Shown piece by piece: positions 35,059 to 44,946 of a stretch of DNA of 64,000 nt (its first letter is position 1; each line of letters starts with the position of its first letter). A model generated the notes under the pieces. It saw only the letters and a program-made list of their open reading frames with translations. It ran no database searches and was not told the origin of the DNA. A program made the position numbers and the translations under genes. The DNA comes from Haliscomenobacteraceae bacterium (GTDB lineage Bacteria; Bacteroidota; Bacteroidia; Chitinophagales; Saprospiraceae): NCBI GenBank assembly GCA_947501115.1, contig CANMVX010000002.1, forward strand, positions 84,308 to 148,307, read 5' to 3'.

Positions 35059-35721
35059 CTAAATATTTTTTAAGTTTTCTATTTCAACTGCAAATAACGC
35101 ACTTTTTTTAGGAAATATCAAAATTAATCGCTCATAAACTTCAATGGCTTTGTCAATTTGATTTTGTTGTACTAAAATTTTGGCATACGTCTCGCTTACT
35201 GGCATTGAATTTTCCTGAATACTGCGCTCCGCTTGTACCGAAGCTTCTTGTTCGGAATGTCTAAAATGATTTATGGATACGGGAAGATGTTCAGGGAGAC
35301 TTTTTTTATTTACAGGTATGTTTTTATTAGCAAAGGGTGTCCCGACGGATTCATTCCATGACGAAAATAAATCTTTCGATGCAGGAAGTAACACTTCTTC
35401 CTCTTGTTGTTGTAACTGAGAATAGGGTGGTAGCGGCGGTGTTTTTACAGGAATAGCAGGATCCGTTTTTTTGTTTTCCGAAAAGGACTGCAACAAGTCA
35501 AATTTTTTGGATAAATGTTTTCGGTCTATACTATACAGGGCAGCTGTTTGTAAATTTTTTTCATTTTCAAAATGATTTTCAAGCTGGCTTTTTTCCCATA
35601 GCATTTGCCTTATATTGGCGGCGTAGGGAAAATCATGCGTAAGCGTCTTTAGTTCCTGATAGGAAACCATTCTTAATCGAAGGGGATTTTCAATACACGC
35701 GATGAATAAATCGATATTCAT
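35059..35721 (-). CDS. Conserved hypothetical protein with C-terminal TPR-like helix pair
   Basis: 220 residues from ATG 35721 (MNIDLFIACIENPLRLRMVS); the ORF could begin nine codons earlier. The N-terminal ~70 residues are helical, the middle is a low-complexity linker rich in Pro, Gln and Glu (PVKTPPLPPYSQLQQQEEEV), and the last ~45 residues form a TPR-like pair (SETYAKILVQQNQIDKAIEVYERLILIFPK). No function was recognised. Position between rdgB and secG, nearly abutting secG, suggests co-expression. Confidence 0.7.
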   Translation of the reverse strand: MNIDLFIACIENPLRLRMVSYQELKTLTHDFPYAANIRQMLWEKSQLENHFENEKNLQTAALYSIDRKHLSKKFDLLQSFSENKKTDPAIPVKTPPLPPYSQLQQQEEEVLLPASKDLFSSWNESVGTPFANKNIPVNKKSLPEHLPVSINHFRHSEQEASVQAERSIQENSMPVSETYAKILVQQNQIDKAIEVYERLILIFPKKSALFAVEIENLKNI

Positions 35722-35757
35722 TATCAGTTCGTTTTCAGTAATATGCAAAATTATGCA

Positions 35758-36345
35758 TTAATTTTCAAATGAATCGGATAAATATTTTACCAGGGAAGAA
35801 AGGGCTTGTTTTCTATGGCTGATTTTATTTTTTTGACTTTCTTCCATTTCACCTAATGTCCATTGGGAACCAATGGGCTTAAATATAGCGTCATATCCGA
35901 ATCCGCTGTTTCCAAGAGGTTCAAGACTGATTTCGCCCTCCAGAGTCCCCTCAAAATAGGTTACTTTTCCGTTTTCATATAATGCAATAACCGTTCGAAA
36001 GCGTGCACGCCTGTCTGTTATTCCCTCAAGTAATTGCAGTAACTTTTTTTTATTCGCTTCATCGTCTCTCTCCGGTCCGGCAAATCGGGCTGAAAAAACC
36101 CCGGGTTTCAGGTCAAGGGCATAAACCTCAAGCCCCGTGTCTTCTGCAAAACAATTCAAATTGAATTTTTCTGCAACAAACGAGGCTTTTTGGCAGGCGT
36201 TTTCGTGAAGTGTAAAAAAATCTTCGGGAAGTTCCTCCTCATTGTCTAACGCGGGCGGCGATGAAACATCATAAGTATCACGTAAGATCTCAATGGCTTC
36301 TTTTAGTTTATTTTTATTCTGGGTAGCAAATAATAATTTTTTCAA
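35758..36345 (-). CDS. rdgB: Non-canonical purine NTP pyrophosphatase (RdgB/HAM1)
   Basis: 195 residues. N-terminal FATQNKNKLKEAIEIL matches the family TxNxxK motif; FAEDTGLEVYALDLKPGVFS and SARFAG form the substrate site; GFGYDAIFKPIG and SHRKQAL complete it. It hydrolyses dITP, ITP and XTP to the monophosphates, keeping deaminated purines out of DNA. Same strand as the two downstream genes, 9 bp before the next. Confidence 0.95.
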   Translation of the reverse strand: MKKLLFATQNKNKLKEAIEILRDTYDVSSPPALDNEEELPEDFFTLHENACQKASFVAEKFNLNCFAEDTGLEVYALDLKPGVFSARFAGPERDDEANKKKLLQLLEGITDRRARFRTVIALYENGKVTYFEGTLEGEISLEPLGNSGFGYDAIFKPIGSQWTLGEMEESQKNKISHRKQALSSLVKYLSDSFEN

Positions 36346-36367
36346 TGGCTATGTTTTTAAACAATGA

Positions 36368-36844
36368 CTAATCTTGTTTTAAAATATTTAAAGCTGTCCA
36401 CAATGCTGCCGCTTTGGGTCTGGTCGTTTGGTTTCTTTCTGCAAAAATATCCCCTAAGGGGTCAGCCCAAAGCCATTTATAACCCAAAAATGGAAAAACG
36501 GTGTAGGGTGGTATTTGAATATTCAAACTCAACAAATGAGGCTGGATACCAAATAGTAAAATCTTTCTCGTTGACGTATGTTGTAAAAAATGACTTAAAT
36601 TGATTTCAGTACCCGGAGGTAAATTCAGGTAATGCGTATCCTCGTCTATTTGCACACCCAAGGCCGTTAAAATCTTTTGCAAATAAGGTGTTAGCTCCTT
36701 TTCATCCTCTTCAGGACAAGAGAAAATAATGAAAAATTGTTTTTTGTTTAAACCTCTAACTATTTTGTCAATTAATTCATTGTCAGGAAATTGATACACA
36801 TCAAAATCAAAAAACTGGGTAGGAATGGCGTTTTTAGGGAACAT
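36368..36844 (-). CDS. Conserved hypothetical protein (weak resemblance to DNA polymerase III psi)
   Basis: 158 residues from ATG 36844 (MFPKNAIPTQFFDFDVYQFP); the open frame extends upstream but would overlap the divergent ilvE start. The body has an alternating alpha/beta look (KQFFIIFSCPEED, RKILLFGIQPHLL) and ends KWLWADPLGDIF ... KAAALWTALNIL. The ending ADPL ... ALW recalls HolD-like psi subunits, but this is only a weak visual similarity, so no function is assigned. It stands 22 bp upstream of rdgB. Confidence 0.6.
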   Translation of the reverse strand: MFPKNAIPTQFFDFDVYQFPDNELIDKIVRGLNKKQFFIIFSCPEEDEKELTPYLQKILTALGVQIDEDTHYLNLPPGTEINLSHFLQHTSTRKILLFGIQPHLLSLNIQIPPYTVFPFLGYKWLWADPLGDIFAERNQTTRPKAAALWTALNILKQD

Positions 36845-36896
36845 CTTATTTCTGTTATAAACAAAATTGCGTAATTTAGCAAAAAAAAACAACAAC

Positions 36897-37964
36897 ATGT
36901 CAACTGCCATAAAGGTACAACGAATTGATACTACCAAAATACATAACATTGATTTTTCTAACTTAACTTTCGGTGCTAGTTTTTCAGATCATGTTTTTAT
37001 AGCTGATTATAAAAATGGAGAATGGAAGAACTTTAGAATTGAGCCATTTGGGCCTCTTTCCCTTTCTCCTTCCGCAATGGCTCTTCATTACGGACAAGCT
37101 ATTTTCGAGGGTATGAAAGCAACGAAAGCGCTTGACGGAAAACCCTACTTGTTCAGACCTGAACAACATGCGAAAAGATTAAACAGGTCGGCGGAGAGAT
37201 TATGTATGCCTTCCTTACCTGAACAGGTTTTTATCGATGGTCTGCATGCCTTAATTTCTTTAGACCAGGACTGGATTCCTACTATTCAAGGGAGTTCTCT
37301 TTATATCAGACCATTCATGTTTGCCACTGATCCCTTTTTAGGGGTAAGACCTGCAAATGAATATACATTCATGATTATTACCTGTCCCGTTGGACCTTAT
37401 TATGCTCATCCGGTTAAATTGCTGGCCGAAACAACTTATGTTCGCGCAGTAAAGGGGGGTACAGGAGAGGCGAAGGCAGCGGGAAACTATGCAGGCAGCC
37501 TTTTACCAACTAAATTAGCCCAGGAAAAGGGTTATGATCAGGTTATGTGGTTAGATGGTGTTCATTTCGAAGAAATTCAGGAGGTCGGTACCATGAATTT
37601 AATGTTCGTTATTGATGGCAAAGTGATTACGCCTAAAACAGATGGTGCTATTTTAAAGGGAATAACCAGAGATACTATTTTACACATTTTGACTTATATG
37701 AATATCCCTTTCGAAGAGCGGGTGATTACTATATCTGAAGTGTTAGCGGCCAATAAAAATGGATCGCTAAAAGAAATATTTGGTGTCGGTACTGCCGCTT
37801 TAGTGGTACCTGTTAAAGAATTGACCTACAAAGATGAAACCATTCTCGTCGAAGCGCCGACGGCTTCCTCTATTGGGTCTATATTGAAAAAAGAAATCGA
37901 AGATCTTAGAGCTGGTACCGTAGCTGATACAAACGGTTGGCTGGTACCTGTCGTTGGTATATAA
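36897..37964 (+). CDS. ilvE: Branched-chain amino acid aminotransferase
   Basis: 355 residues from ATG 36897 (MSTAIKVQRIDTTKIHNIDF), chosen because family members begin close to this point; a 10-codon upstream extension is unlikely. PLP-binding region GEAKAAGNYAGSLLPTKLAQ with the catalytic Lys, substrate loop YGQAIFEGMKA, and EIQEVGTMNLMFV near the cofactor phosphate site. It interconverts Leu, Ile and Val with their 2-oxoacids, linking to the fused E1 dehydrogenase at 27669. Divergent from the hypothetical gene at 36368. Confidence 0.95.
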   Translation: MSTAIKVQRIDTTKIHNIDFSNLTFGASFSDHVFIADYKNGEWKNFRIEPFGPLSLSPSAMALHYGQAIFEGMKATKALDGKPYLFRPEQHAKRLNRSAERLCMPSLPEQVFIDGLHALISLDQDWIPTIQGSSLYIRPFMFATDPFLGVRPANEYTFMIITCPVGPYYAHPVKLLAETTYVRAVKGGTGEAKAAGNYAGSLLPTKLAQEKGYDQVMWLDGVHFEEIQEVGTMNLMFVIDGKVITPKTDGAILKGITRDTILHILTYMNIPFEERVITISEVLAANKNGSLKEIFGVGTAALVVPVKELTYKDETILVEAPTASSIGSILKKEIEDLRAGTVADTNGWLVPVVGI

Positions 37965-37977
37965 GTTGTTTAATTTA

Positions 37978-38325
37978 TGACCCTACGGCGGAGTGTTACG
38001 AAGATGGCGGGGCTATGCCCCTGACTAAACTTGTCGAAGTGCTAAAGGATGCCGCCAGGGGCTAAAGGGGATATGTGGATATTTGTGCCGCCAGGGGCTA
38101 AAGAGGATATGTGGATATTTGTGCCGCCGGGGGCATGATGGTTATAGACGTGTGACCCCAGAGGGGTCATGGACAGTGACCTGTACTATAAAAAGTTTAC
38201 AGATTTAACAATTTTTTAAAAATAGTCCTGATACAAATTTACACTTTACACTTTTCATGCCTGACCCCTTTGGGGTCACATGTCTCTTGTGATAATTAGG
38301 CCCCTGGCGGCACAATTTTACCCAT
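37978..38325. repeat. Dispersed intergenic repeat, fragment 2 (palindromic modules)
   Basis: The gap after ilvE is filled by repeats: GCCGCCAGGGGCTAAAG units with GATATGTGGATATTTGTGCC, a GACCCCAGAGGGGTC palindrome (38155-38169), an AT-rich core 38190-38255 that recurs inverted at 50184-50242 with about 57 of 60 positions alike, and CTGACCCCTTTGGGGTCA. No coding gene was seen. Confidence 0.8.
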
Positions 38326-38337
38326 ACAATCAATCAT

Positions 38338-38376
38338 AAAAAAAAGAGGCTATCTTTTAAGACAGCCTCTTTGATT
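38338..38376. terminator. Bidirectional terminator between ilvE and aldo/keto reductase genes
   Basis: AAAGAGGCTATCTT pairs with AAGACAGCCTCTTT with one mismatch; A/T runs flank it. A near-identical hairpin is at 50019-50056. Confidence 0.85.
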
Positions 38377-39359
38377 TAGTATTTTGTCTCCTTTGGTTTG
38401 TTTTGAAGTATTTTCTCTATGGAATGATTGACTTCTGCCGTCATTTTGGGTAATAAATCAATAGAAGATAGCGTTTCTTTTAGTTGAACTACTTTTGAAG
38501 CGCCTAAAATAGCAGTGCTCACATTTTTATTCTGGATACACCAGGCTACGGCTAATTTAGCTAAAGAGGTATTTAACTCAAGGGCTATATTATTCAATCC
38601 GCGTATTTTATCTAGTTTTTCTTGCGTCAAACTCCTGGTTTTTAGCCATTCTTCCCCTGGTAAATCCATGCGCGTACCTGTTGGGATTTCCTTTAAGTAC
38701 TTGTCAGTCAGTGTACCAGAGGCAAGAGGCGACCAAATAGTAGTACCTAGTCCAACGGTGGAATAAATAAGTTTATACTCTTCTTCCACTCTGTCGCGGT
38801 GAAACATATTGTAGTGAGGTTGTTCCATGGTGGGCCCAATCAAACGGTATTCTTTTGCTACCATGTGAGCAGCCATTAACTCTTGAGCTGACCACTGAGA
38901 AGTTCCCCAATAAAGTATTTTTCCCTGCTGAATGAGCTGATTCATGCTCCACACAATCTCCTCCATGGGTGTATTTTTGTCCGGTCTGTGACAAAAGTAA
39001 AGATCAAGATAATCAAGTTGTAATCTTTTCAATGCAGCATGACAAGCTTCAAAAATATGCTTTCGGCTCAATCCTGTTTGATTGGGACCTTTTGGACCGC
39101 AACCAAAAAACACCTTACTTGAGACAATATAGGATGTTCGGTCCCAAGCCATTTTTTTGAGAATATTTCCCATCACTATTTCCGATTTCCCTTCAGCATA
39201 CCCCTCCGCATTATCAAAAAAATTGACCCCTTGATCGTAGGCTTCAATCATAAGTTCTTCGGCAAGTTCATCTGAAATTTGATTGCCGAAAGTGAGCCAA
39301 GAACCGAAGGATAACAAGCTAACTTGTAAGCCTGAACGGCCTAATCTTCTATATTCCAT
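38376..39359 (-). CDS. Aldo/keto reductase (voltage-gated K+ channel beta-subunit-like)
   Basis: 327 residues from ATG 39359 (MEYRRLGRSGLQVSLLSFGS). Catalytic residues are in FFDNAEGYAEGKSE (Asp, Tyr), SSKVFFGCGPKGPN (Lys) and YFCHRPDKNTPMEE (His). It has the extended NADP-binding tail (AILGASKVVQLKETL) of the AKR6-like group. It reduces aldehydes or ketones with NADPH; substrate unknown. It lies 1 bp downstream of the DUF5683 gene on the same strand. Confidence 0.9.
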   Translation of the reverse strand: MEYRRLGRSGLQVSLLSFGSWLTFGNQISDELAEELMIEAYDQGVNFFDNAEGYAEGKSEIVMGNILKKMAWDRTSYIVSSKVFFGCGPKGPNQTGLSRKHIFEACHAALKRLQLDYLDLYFCHRPDKNTPMEEIVWSMNQLIQQGKILYWGTSQWSAQELMAAHMVAKEYRLIGPTMEQPHYNMFHRDRVEEEYKLIYSTVGLGTTIWSPLASGTLTDKYLKEIPTGTRMDLPGEEWLKTRSLTQEKLDKIRGLNNIALELNTSLAKLAVAWCIQNKNVSTAILGASKVVQLKETLSSIDLLPKMTAEVNHSIEKILQNKPKETKY

Positions 39360-39360
39360 G

Positions 39361-39966
39361 TTATTTATTTTGAAAAGTATATACAAATTGAAGTCCGGGC
39401 ATTTTTACCTTTATACTCAAATCATCACTTATGTCAAAATTCTGTAAGTGAGCGTCCACAAATGCCTCTATGGCAACGATACCATAAACAATAACTACCC
39501 CAATATAGCTTGTTTGGGTATTTTTATCATATTTATTTCTCAAATTTCTAAGAGCTTCAGCGCTGTTTATTTTACCAGTAAACTCATGCGGTTTTTTGGC
39601 TAATTCTAATTCTAAGGCCGTTTTGAATCTTTTATAACGGGATTGGTTGAATTGCAGATAGGCGAAAGAGCCACCAATAGCGGCATAAACAAAAGGCGTT
39701 TTCCACCAATTTCCATTATAAATTTGACCAGATCCTGGAAGAATAAGAGAATAAAGAGCTGATTTTTTAGGGTTTGGTGGTAATTTTATTTTTATGCTAT
39801 CAAGTGACGAGCTATCAATAACGATGGGTTTATTTACAGTAAGGGGTGTAACAAGCAAGGTATCTTGAGCATATAAAAAGCCAAAAGGGGTGAAAAAAAT
39901 GAAAAACAGGATAAAAAACTGTTTAATCTTCAATTTTTTCCAAAAGATTATTGAGATCATTGACAT
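39361..39966 (-). CDS. DUF5683 domain membrane protein
   Basis: 201 residues; an N-terminal signal or membrane segment (FFILFFIFFTPFGFLYAQ), then the DUF5683 core KKSALYSLILPGSGQIYNGN, WWKTPFVYAAIGG and a second hydrophobic stretch (TSYIGVVIVYGIVAIEAFVD). Function unknown; it commonly follows parAB in Bacteroidota, as here. The start overlaps the 3' end of parB by 44 bp if ATG 39966 is used. Confidence 0.8.
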   Translation of the reverse strand: MSMISIIFWKKLKIKQFFILFFIFFTPFGFLYAQDTLLVTPLTVNKPIVIDSSSLDSIKIKLPPNPKKSALYSLILPGSGQIYNGNWWKTPFVYAAIGGSFAYLQFNQSRYKRFKTALELELAKKPHEFTGKINSAEALRNLRNKYDKNTQTSYIGVVIVYGIVAIEAFVDAHLQNFDISDDLSIKVKMPGLQFVYTFQNK

Positions 39967-40822
39967 TTTGAAAAGGTATAATTATTTGCCCTTTGCCATC
40001 CTCTCTAAGTTTGAGTTGAAGTTTACCATTTCCAAAAAACGCCCGAAATTGCTTTTGAATAAAATCGTAATCGTTAGGTAATGGCAGCTCAATTTTTTTA
40101 GGTTCAGCGTGTTGAAACTGCTGAATTAGTTTTTCAAGAGCCCTCACGGATAGGTCGTCTGAAATAGTTTGTCGAAATAAGGTGGACTGCCAGGCAAAAT
40201 CTTCAACACCAGCTAGGGCTTTTGCATGCCCCATGGTCAGTTTTTTATCCTTGATGGCCTGTTGAATTTCAGGAGAAAGACGCAGTAATCTCAAATAATT
40301 TGTGATGGTACTCCTACTTTTTGTTTTACCCGTTCTTTCCGCTAATTGTTCATCCGTTAAGCTACATTCTTCCTTTAAGCGTTGGAAGGAAATAGCCACT
40401 TCAATCGCATTTAAATCCTCGCGTTGTATGTTTTCAATCAGCGCCATTTCAAGTAAAGCCTGATCGTTCGCTATTCTGATATAAGCGGGGACCTCTGTAA
40501 TTCCTGCCAATTTAGAAGCTCTAAGTCTTCTTTCTCCTGAAATTAACTGGTAGGCATTGGTAGTTAACATTCTTACGGTAACGGGTTGAATCAATCCATG
40601 GATTCTTATGGAATCAGCTAATTCTTCTAAGGCCGCCGGATCAAAATCATGTCTTGGTTGAAATGGGTTAACCTCAATCTGATCCAACGGAATCATTGCT
40701 ATAGAGTGTGCTAACTCTTTGACGACAGAAACGGAATCTTTCTGTACTTCATTATCGATATTAGTTAGTAAAGCACGAATACCTAAGCCTAATTCCTGCT
40801 TATGAAATAATTTTTTTGCCAT
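39923..40822 (-). CDS. parB: Chromosome partitioning protein ParB
   Basis: 299 residues. The N-terminal ParB/CTP-binding domain has QIEVNPFQPRHDFDPAALEE and SGERRLRASKLAG (the GERR motif) and ALIENIQREDLNAIEVA; an HTH follows (LTDEQLAERTGKTKSRSTIT) and a short C-terminal dimerisation tail. It binds parS sites and works with the adjacent ParA in origin segregation. No parS site was noticed within the pair. Confidence 0.95.
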   Translation of the reverse strand: MAKKLFHKQELGLGIRALLTNIDNEVQKDSVSVVKELAHSIAMIPLDQIEVNPFQPRHDFDPAALEELADSIRIHGLIQPVTVRMLTTNAYQLISGERRLRASKLAGITEVPAYIRIANDQALLEMALIENIQREDLNAIEVAISFQRLKEECSLTDEQLAERTGKTKSRSTITNYLRLLRLSPEIQQAIKDKKLTMGHAKALAGVEDFAWQSTLFRQTISDDLSVRALEKLIQQFQHAEPKKIELPLPNDYDFIQKQFRAFFGNGKLQLKLREDGKGQIIIPFQNVNDLNNLLEKIED

Positions 40823-40864
40823 GCTTTTTTCTGTTGCCTGTTTATTTATCCCTTAAAACCTAAA

Positions 40865-41659
40865 TCAAACCGGGACAGTCTGTGCGATTTGTGAATCTTT
40901 ATTTCTAGTGAGAAATTCTTGTGCCAGATTCAGATAATTTATGGCTCCCTTACAAGTTGCATCCATCAAAATTACAGGGGTATGCATGTTTGGTGCTTCA
41001 CCAATTTTAGCGTTCCTATGAATAATAGTTTGATAAACCTGTTGTGGGAAAATATCCCTTACCTCCGAAATGACAACATTTGCCAATCGTAAACGGGCAT
41101 CATACATGGTGAGTACTATACCCTCAATAGATAGTTTGGGATTTAAATTTTTCTTAACTAATTGTATGGTTTCCTGTAATTTAGCTAATCCCTCAAGGGC
41201 GAAAAATTCACATTGCACCGGAATCAACACGGTATCTGCAGCACATAAAGCATTTACCGTTACAATACCTAAGGATGGTAAACAATCTATAATGATATAA
41301 TCATAATCGGGCCGAAGTTTTTCAACTACGGCCTGCATATAATATTCCCTGTTTGGTTGATTCACCAATTCTATTTCAGCGCCTACTAAACTAATGGAAG
41401 AGGGGAGAATATGCAGATTAGGGGTATCCGTTTCAAAGATAGTTTCATAAGGATCTACACCATTAAGCAAGCAATCATAGATACTTAATGTTACATCTGA
41501 TGACAGTACGCCAACACCACTCGAAGAATTGGCCTGAGGGTCTGCGTCTATCAGCAGTACTTTTTTGTCTAAAATTGCTAAACTAGCAGCCAGATTTATG
41601 GCAGTTGTTGTTTTACCAACACCACCTTTTTGGTTAGCAATCGCCACTATTTTTCCCAT
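40865..41659 (-). CDS. parA: Chromosome partitioning ATPase ParA (Soj)
   Basis: 264 residues with a deviant Walker A (NQKGGVGKTTTAINLAAS), Walker A' (LLIDADPQANSSSG) and Walker B-type IIIDCLPSLG. The lack of a long N-terminal DNA-binding region marks the chromosomal Soj type rather than plasmid ParA type Ia. It forms an operon with parB 42 bp downstream; such pairs usually sit near the chromosome origin, so this window may be origin-proximal (inference). Confidence 0.95.
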   Translation of the reverse strand: MGKIVAIANQKGGVGKTTTAINLAASLAILDKKVLLIDADPQANSSSGVGVLSSDVTLSIYDCLLNGVDPYETIFETDTPNLHILPSSISLVGAEIELVNQPNREYYMQAVVEKLRPDYDYIIIDCLPSLGIVTVNALCAADTVLIPVQCEFFALEGLAKLQETIQLVKKNLNPKLSIEGIVLTMYDARLRLANVVISEVRDIFPQQVYQTIIHRNAKIGEAPNMHTPVILMDATCKGAINYLNLAQEFLTRNKDSQIAQTVPV

Positions 41660-41756
41660 TTTTACTCGAGTATTCCTTGGGTATTTAATAATAAAACCTA
41701 AATGTTATGCAAAGATAACAATAATTAAATAGAGAAAATACAGTTTGGCAACAATA

Positions 41757-43535
41757 TTAATGAACAGGAACTCTACTTAACATTCTTGCCTGAATACCTT
41801 TTGCCGATCTAAGTTCGTGCAGATCCATAATATATGGTCTCCATGATGGAAATTCTGCCGACATTCGTTTTATGGCTGTTTCGGTGTCATTGGGGTTCAT
41901 AAAGTCCTCAATCAACTGCTCTACACTATTTTTTACCTGTGGGTATTCCGTAATGCGATAATCAGTTGATTTTGACATTTTTGCCGCTACTTTTATGGCA
42001 TCTTGAAGATTTCCAATTTTATCCACCAAGCCAATAGGTATGGCATCTGATCCACTCCAGACTCTGCCTTGTGCTATGGCATCTACCGCATTTCGCGATA
42101 ACTGTCGTCCGTCACTTACTCTTTTAAGGAAGGTTTCATACATGAAATCAACTTGTTTTTGCATGATTCGACCTTCATCTTCTCCAATATCGAAAAATAC
42201 ATTTAATCCCTGTGAATATTTTCCAGTTTTAACCGTATCAAAAGTAACTCCTACCTTATCTTCCAATAAGCCACCGACACTTGGGATAATTCTGAACACT
42301 CCAATAGAACCCGTTACGGTATTTTCCTCAGCCAAAATACTGTCTGCCAAACAGGCAATATAATAACCTCCGGATGCGGCATAATTCCCCATGGATACGA
42401 CAAGAGGTTTCCCTGTCTTTTTTAATTTTTTCAAGGCATACCAAATATTTTCAGAGGCCAGAGCACTTCCTCCCGGCGAATTAACTCTTAATACAACAGC
42501 TTTTACTCTTTCATCGCCAGAAATTTTTTCAATATCCTTGATATAGGATAAATCTCCGATATTTCCCGGCGTGTTCTTTCCGTCTGCAATGGTACCTTCC
42601 GCATAGATTACGGCTATTTTGTCATCGGCACTATAATTTTTTGAAGGAGCATTGGCTTTATGATAGCCGGCGAGACTAACAAAAGGAATCTTTTCATTTT
42701 CTTTAAAGCCCAATTTCTTTCTAAAAATATCCATGACATCCTGACGATAAATCACCTCATCTACTAATCCGTGAATTTTTGCATTCTCAGGACTGTCCGC
42801 TTTATAATTGCCAACAATATCAGCTACTTGTGAAGGGCTCATTTTTCTTGAAATGGCCACATCGTTCAGGAAGCTGGTATAAAAATCATTCAGTAATTCG
42901 CGATATTGAAATTTATTTTCTGTACTTAGCTGAGTTAATCTATAAGGTTCTGTGGCTCCTTTGAATTTACCTGCATAATAAATTTGCATTTTGACGCCAA
43001 GTTTATCCAACAGGTTTTTATAAAATGGAACTTCGGCAACCATGCCTCTTACTTCAAAAATACCTACTGGATTAGCATATACTTTATCGGCTACACTGGC
43101 CAGATAGTAATCGGATTGCATGTAAAACTTAGAATGAGCAACGATAAACTTACCGCTCTTTTTAAAAGATACCAAAGCATCGCGCAATGATTTTACCGTA
43201 GCATACCCTGAAAATGAAGGCATTTCCATGTCCAGGAATATACCTTTTATTCTGGAATCATTTTTAGCATTCTCAATGGTTGCAATGATCTCATGCAAAC
43301 CCAATAAATCATCTCCTTTAATGGACTGAAATGGATCTAATTCTGCATTATTGGTTAACTCTGGAATCGATTCATTAAATGTGAGTCTTAATATGGTATT
43401 AGGCGTCAGTTCAGGAGGCGTATTTCCTTCGCTCGCAAAGGAAGCGGCAATAGCTATGCCAATAAGAAGGATGGCAACTAAGGCAAGAATAGTTCCTAAA
43501 CAGGACGCAAACAATGTTCTGAAAAAATGTAGCAT
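41757..43535 (-). CDS. sppA: Signal peptide peptidase SppA, 67-kDa type
   Basis: 592 residues with one N-terminal membrane anchor and two tandem S49 domains. The catalytic Lys is in AGKFKGATEPYRLT and the Ser in GNYAASGGYYIAC; VNSPGGSALASENIWY marks the C-terminal domain. It degrades signal peptides left in the membrane after cleavage. Full length for the double-domain form. The gene is divergent from the radical SAM gene at 43637. Confidence 0.93.
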   Translation of the reverse strand: MLHFFRTLFASCLGTILALVAILLIGIAIAASFASEGNTPPELTPNTILRLTFNESIPELTNNAELDPFQSIKGDDLLGLHEIIATIENAKNDSRIKGIFLDMEMPSFSGYATVKSLRDALVSFKKSGKFIVAHSKFYMQSDYYLASVADKVYANPVGIFEVRGMVAEVPFYKNLLDKLGVKMQIYYAGKFKGATEPYRLTQLSTENKFQYRELLNDFYTSFLNDVAISRKMSPSQVADIVGNYKADSPENAKIHGLVDEVIYRQDVMDIFRKKLGFKENEKIPFVSLAGYHKANAPSKNYSADDKIAVIYAEGTIADGKNTPGNIGDLSYIKDIEKISGDERVKAVVLRVNSPGGSALASENIWYALKKLKKTGKPLVVSMGNYAASGGYYIACLADSILAEENTVTGSIGVFRIIPSVGGLLEDKVGVTFDTVKTGKYSQGLNVFFDIGEDEGRIMQKQVDFMYETFLKRVSDGRQLSRNAVDAIAQGRVWSGSDAIPIGLVDKIGNLQDAIKVAAKMSKSTDYRITEYPQVKNSVEQLIEDFMNPNDTETAIKRMSAEFPSWRPYIMDLHELRSAKGIQARMLSRVPVH

Positions 43536-43636
43536 ATTTGGCTTTTTTACAAATTTACAAACCTTATGGGCTAATTTCTTTACTTTTTTCGATGAAGGGC
43601 CTAAAAAATCCTATTTTTGTCAAAAAATATTTATTT

Positions 43637-44935
43637 ATGTCTCTAACTTCTACCCCTTTTCTTCTTTATGCCGACGAAAATGGTAACGTTTTTGAAGATA
43701 CTTCTTTATATGCTCTGGGGCGTAGTGGTTGGTATGCCGATGAAGTTCCATTGGACGATTGGATTGAATTGCCCGATGGAGGTTCGCTTTACACCCTCCC
43801 CGATAGAATTCCATACGGCAAAGACGTAGCGTCAGGTGAAATAAGGTTTTGTGACAAGGGAAATGCGGTAGCTGCTTTTATTCCTCCGGCTTATACTGGT
43901 TTATACCTCGCTACTTTCGATAGAAAGGAAAATGCACCTGTTCTCTCTTTATTTTGCTATACCGCGGTGGGTTTTTTTAATGAAAAATTTTATGTCCCCG
44001 CCGTGCGCATTGAGGAGGATATAAGACAGGAATGTGCAGGTTTTGACGACGTTAGTGTAAAGGCAGGGATTGAACTTTTCAGGAAATCCTACCCCAATAA
44101 TCGCTTGGTTGAGCATCTGGCTTCTAATTGTGCCCTTACTTACACCTGTCCTGCAGCAAGAAATTATTTTATGGGACGTTGGGAATGTCCGGTGCCTGTT
44201 TCTCCCGCTTGTAATTCCAATTGTTTAGGTTGTATTTCCCTTCAACCCGACGAGGAACCTATAGTTTCCAATCAGGAGCGTTTAAATTTCAAGCCTTCCG
44301 TTCATGAAATTGTGGAGTTTACCGTGCCTCACCTGGAGTCAGCTCCTTTTCCTATCATTAGTTTTGGACAGGGTTGCGAAGGGGAATCACTCCTTATGTG
44401 GGAAACATTGGTGCCGGCAATAAAGGAAATTCGAAAGTTTACCGATAAAGGAAGTATAAATATAAATACCAATGGAAGTAAACCCGATGCCGTTGAAGCG
44501 CTTTGTAAAGCTGGCCTCAATAGCATGAGGGTGAGCATGAATTCTGCCCAACCCGCCATCTATACTGCCTATTACAGACCTAATAATTACACTTTCGATG
44601 ATGTATTGAAAAGTATTAAAATAATGAATGATTATGGCGGTTGGACCAGTCTCAACTATTTCGTTTTTCCAGGTATGACCGATTCTCCCGAAGAACTCGA
44701 TGCGCTCGTCTCCCTGATTCAGAAAACCGGACTCAAAATGATCCAATGGCGAAATTTTAATATCGATCCAGATTGGTATCTCGGAAGAATTAATGTAGCC
44801 GATACCCCAGAATATATCGGTATTAAAAATATGATGGCGCATCTTTCTGAATTATTCCCTCACCTCAAATTTGGGTATTATAATCCCGCGATAGAAAGAA
44901 TAGAGGGTGATTTTAATGTACATTTCGCTCATTAG
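43637..44935 (+). CDS. Radical SAM protein
   Basis: 432 residues from ATG 43637 (MSLTSTPFLLYADENGNVFE); the longer frame to 43538 would run into sppA. The cluster motif is CNSNCLGC (CxxxCxxC) at ~193-200, followed by FGQGCEGESLL, NINTNGSKPD and SMNSAQPAIYTAY, typical of the TIM-barrel core. The ~190-residue N-terminal domain is family-specific. The reaction is unknown. Its stop abuts the PLP-decarboxylase gene, so the two are probably co-transcribed. Confidence 0.85.
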   Translation: MSLTSTPFLLYADENGNVFEDTSLYALGRSGWYADEVPLDDWIELPDGGSLYTLPDRIPYGKDVASGEIRFCDKGNAVAAFIPPAYTGLYLATFDRKENAPVLSLFCYTAVGFFNEKFYVPAVRIEEDIRQECAGFDDVSVKAGIELFRKSYPNNRLVEHLASNCALTYTCPAARNYFMGRWECPVPVSPACNSNCLGCISLQPDEEPIVSNQERLNFKPSVHEIVEFTVPHLESAPFPIISFGQGCEGESLLMWETLVPAIKEIRKFTDKGSININTNGSKPDAVEALCKAGLNSMRVSMNSAQPAIYTAYYRPNNYTFDDVLKSIKIMNDYGGWTSLNYFVFPGMTDSPEELDALVSLIQKTGLKMIQWRNFNIDPDWYLGRINVADTPEYIGIKNMMAHLSELFPHLKFGYYNPAIERIEGDFNVHFAH

Positions 44936-44946
44936 TGCTCAAAAGT

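Noticed and set aside
39923..41659. parS or origin elements near parAB
   Set aside because: I saw no TGTTTCACGTGAAACA-like palindrome or DnaA-box cluster in the flanks.
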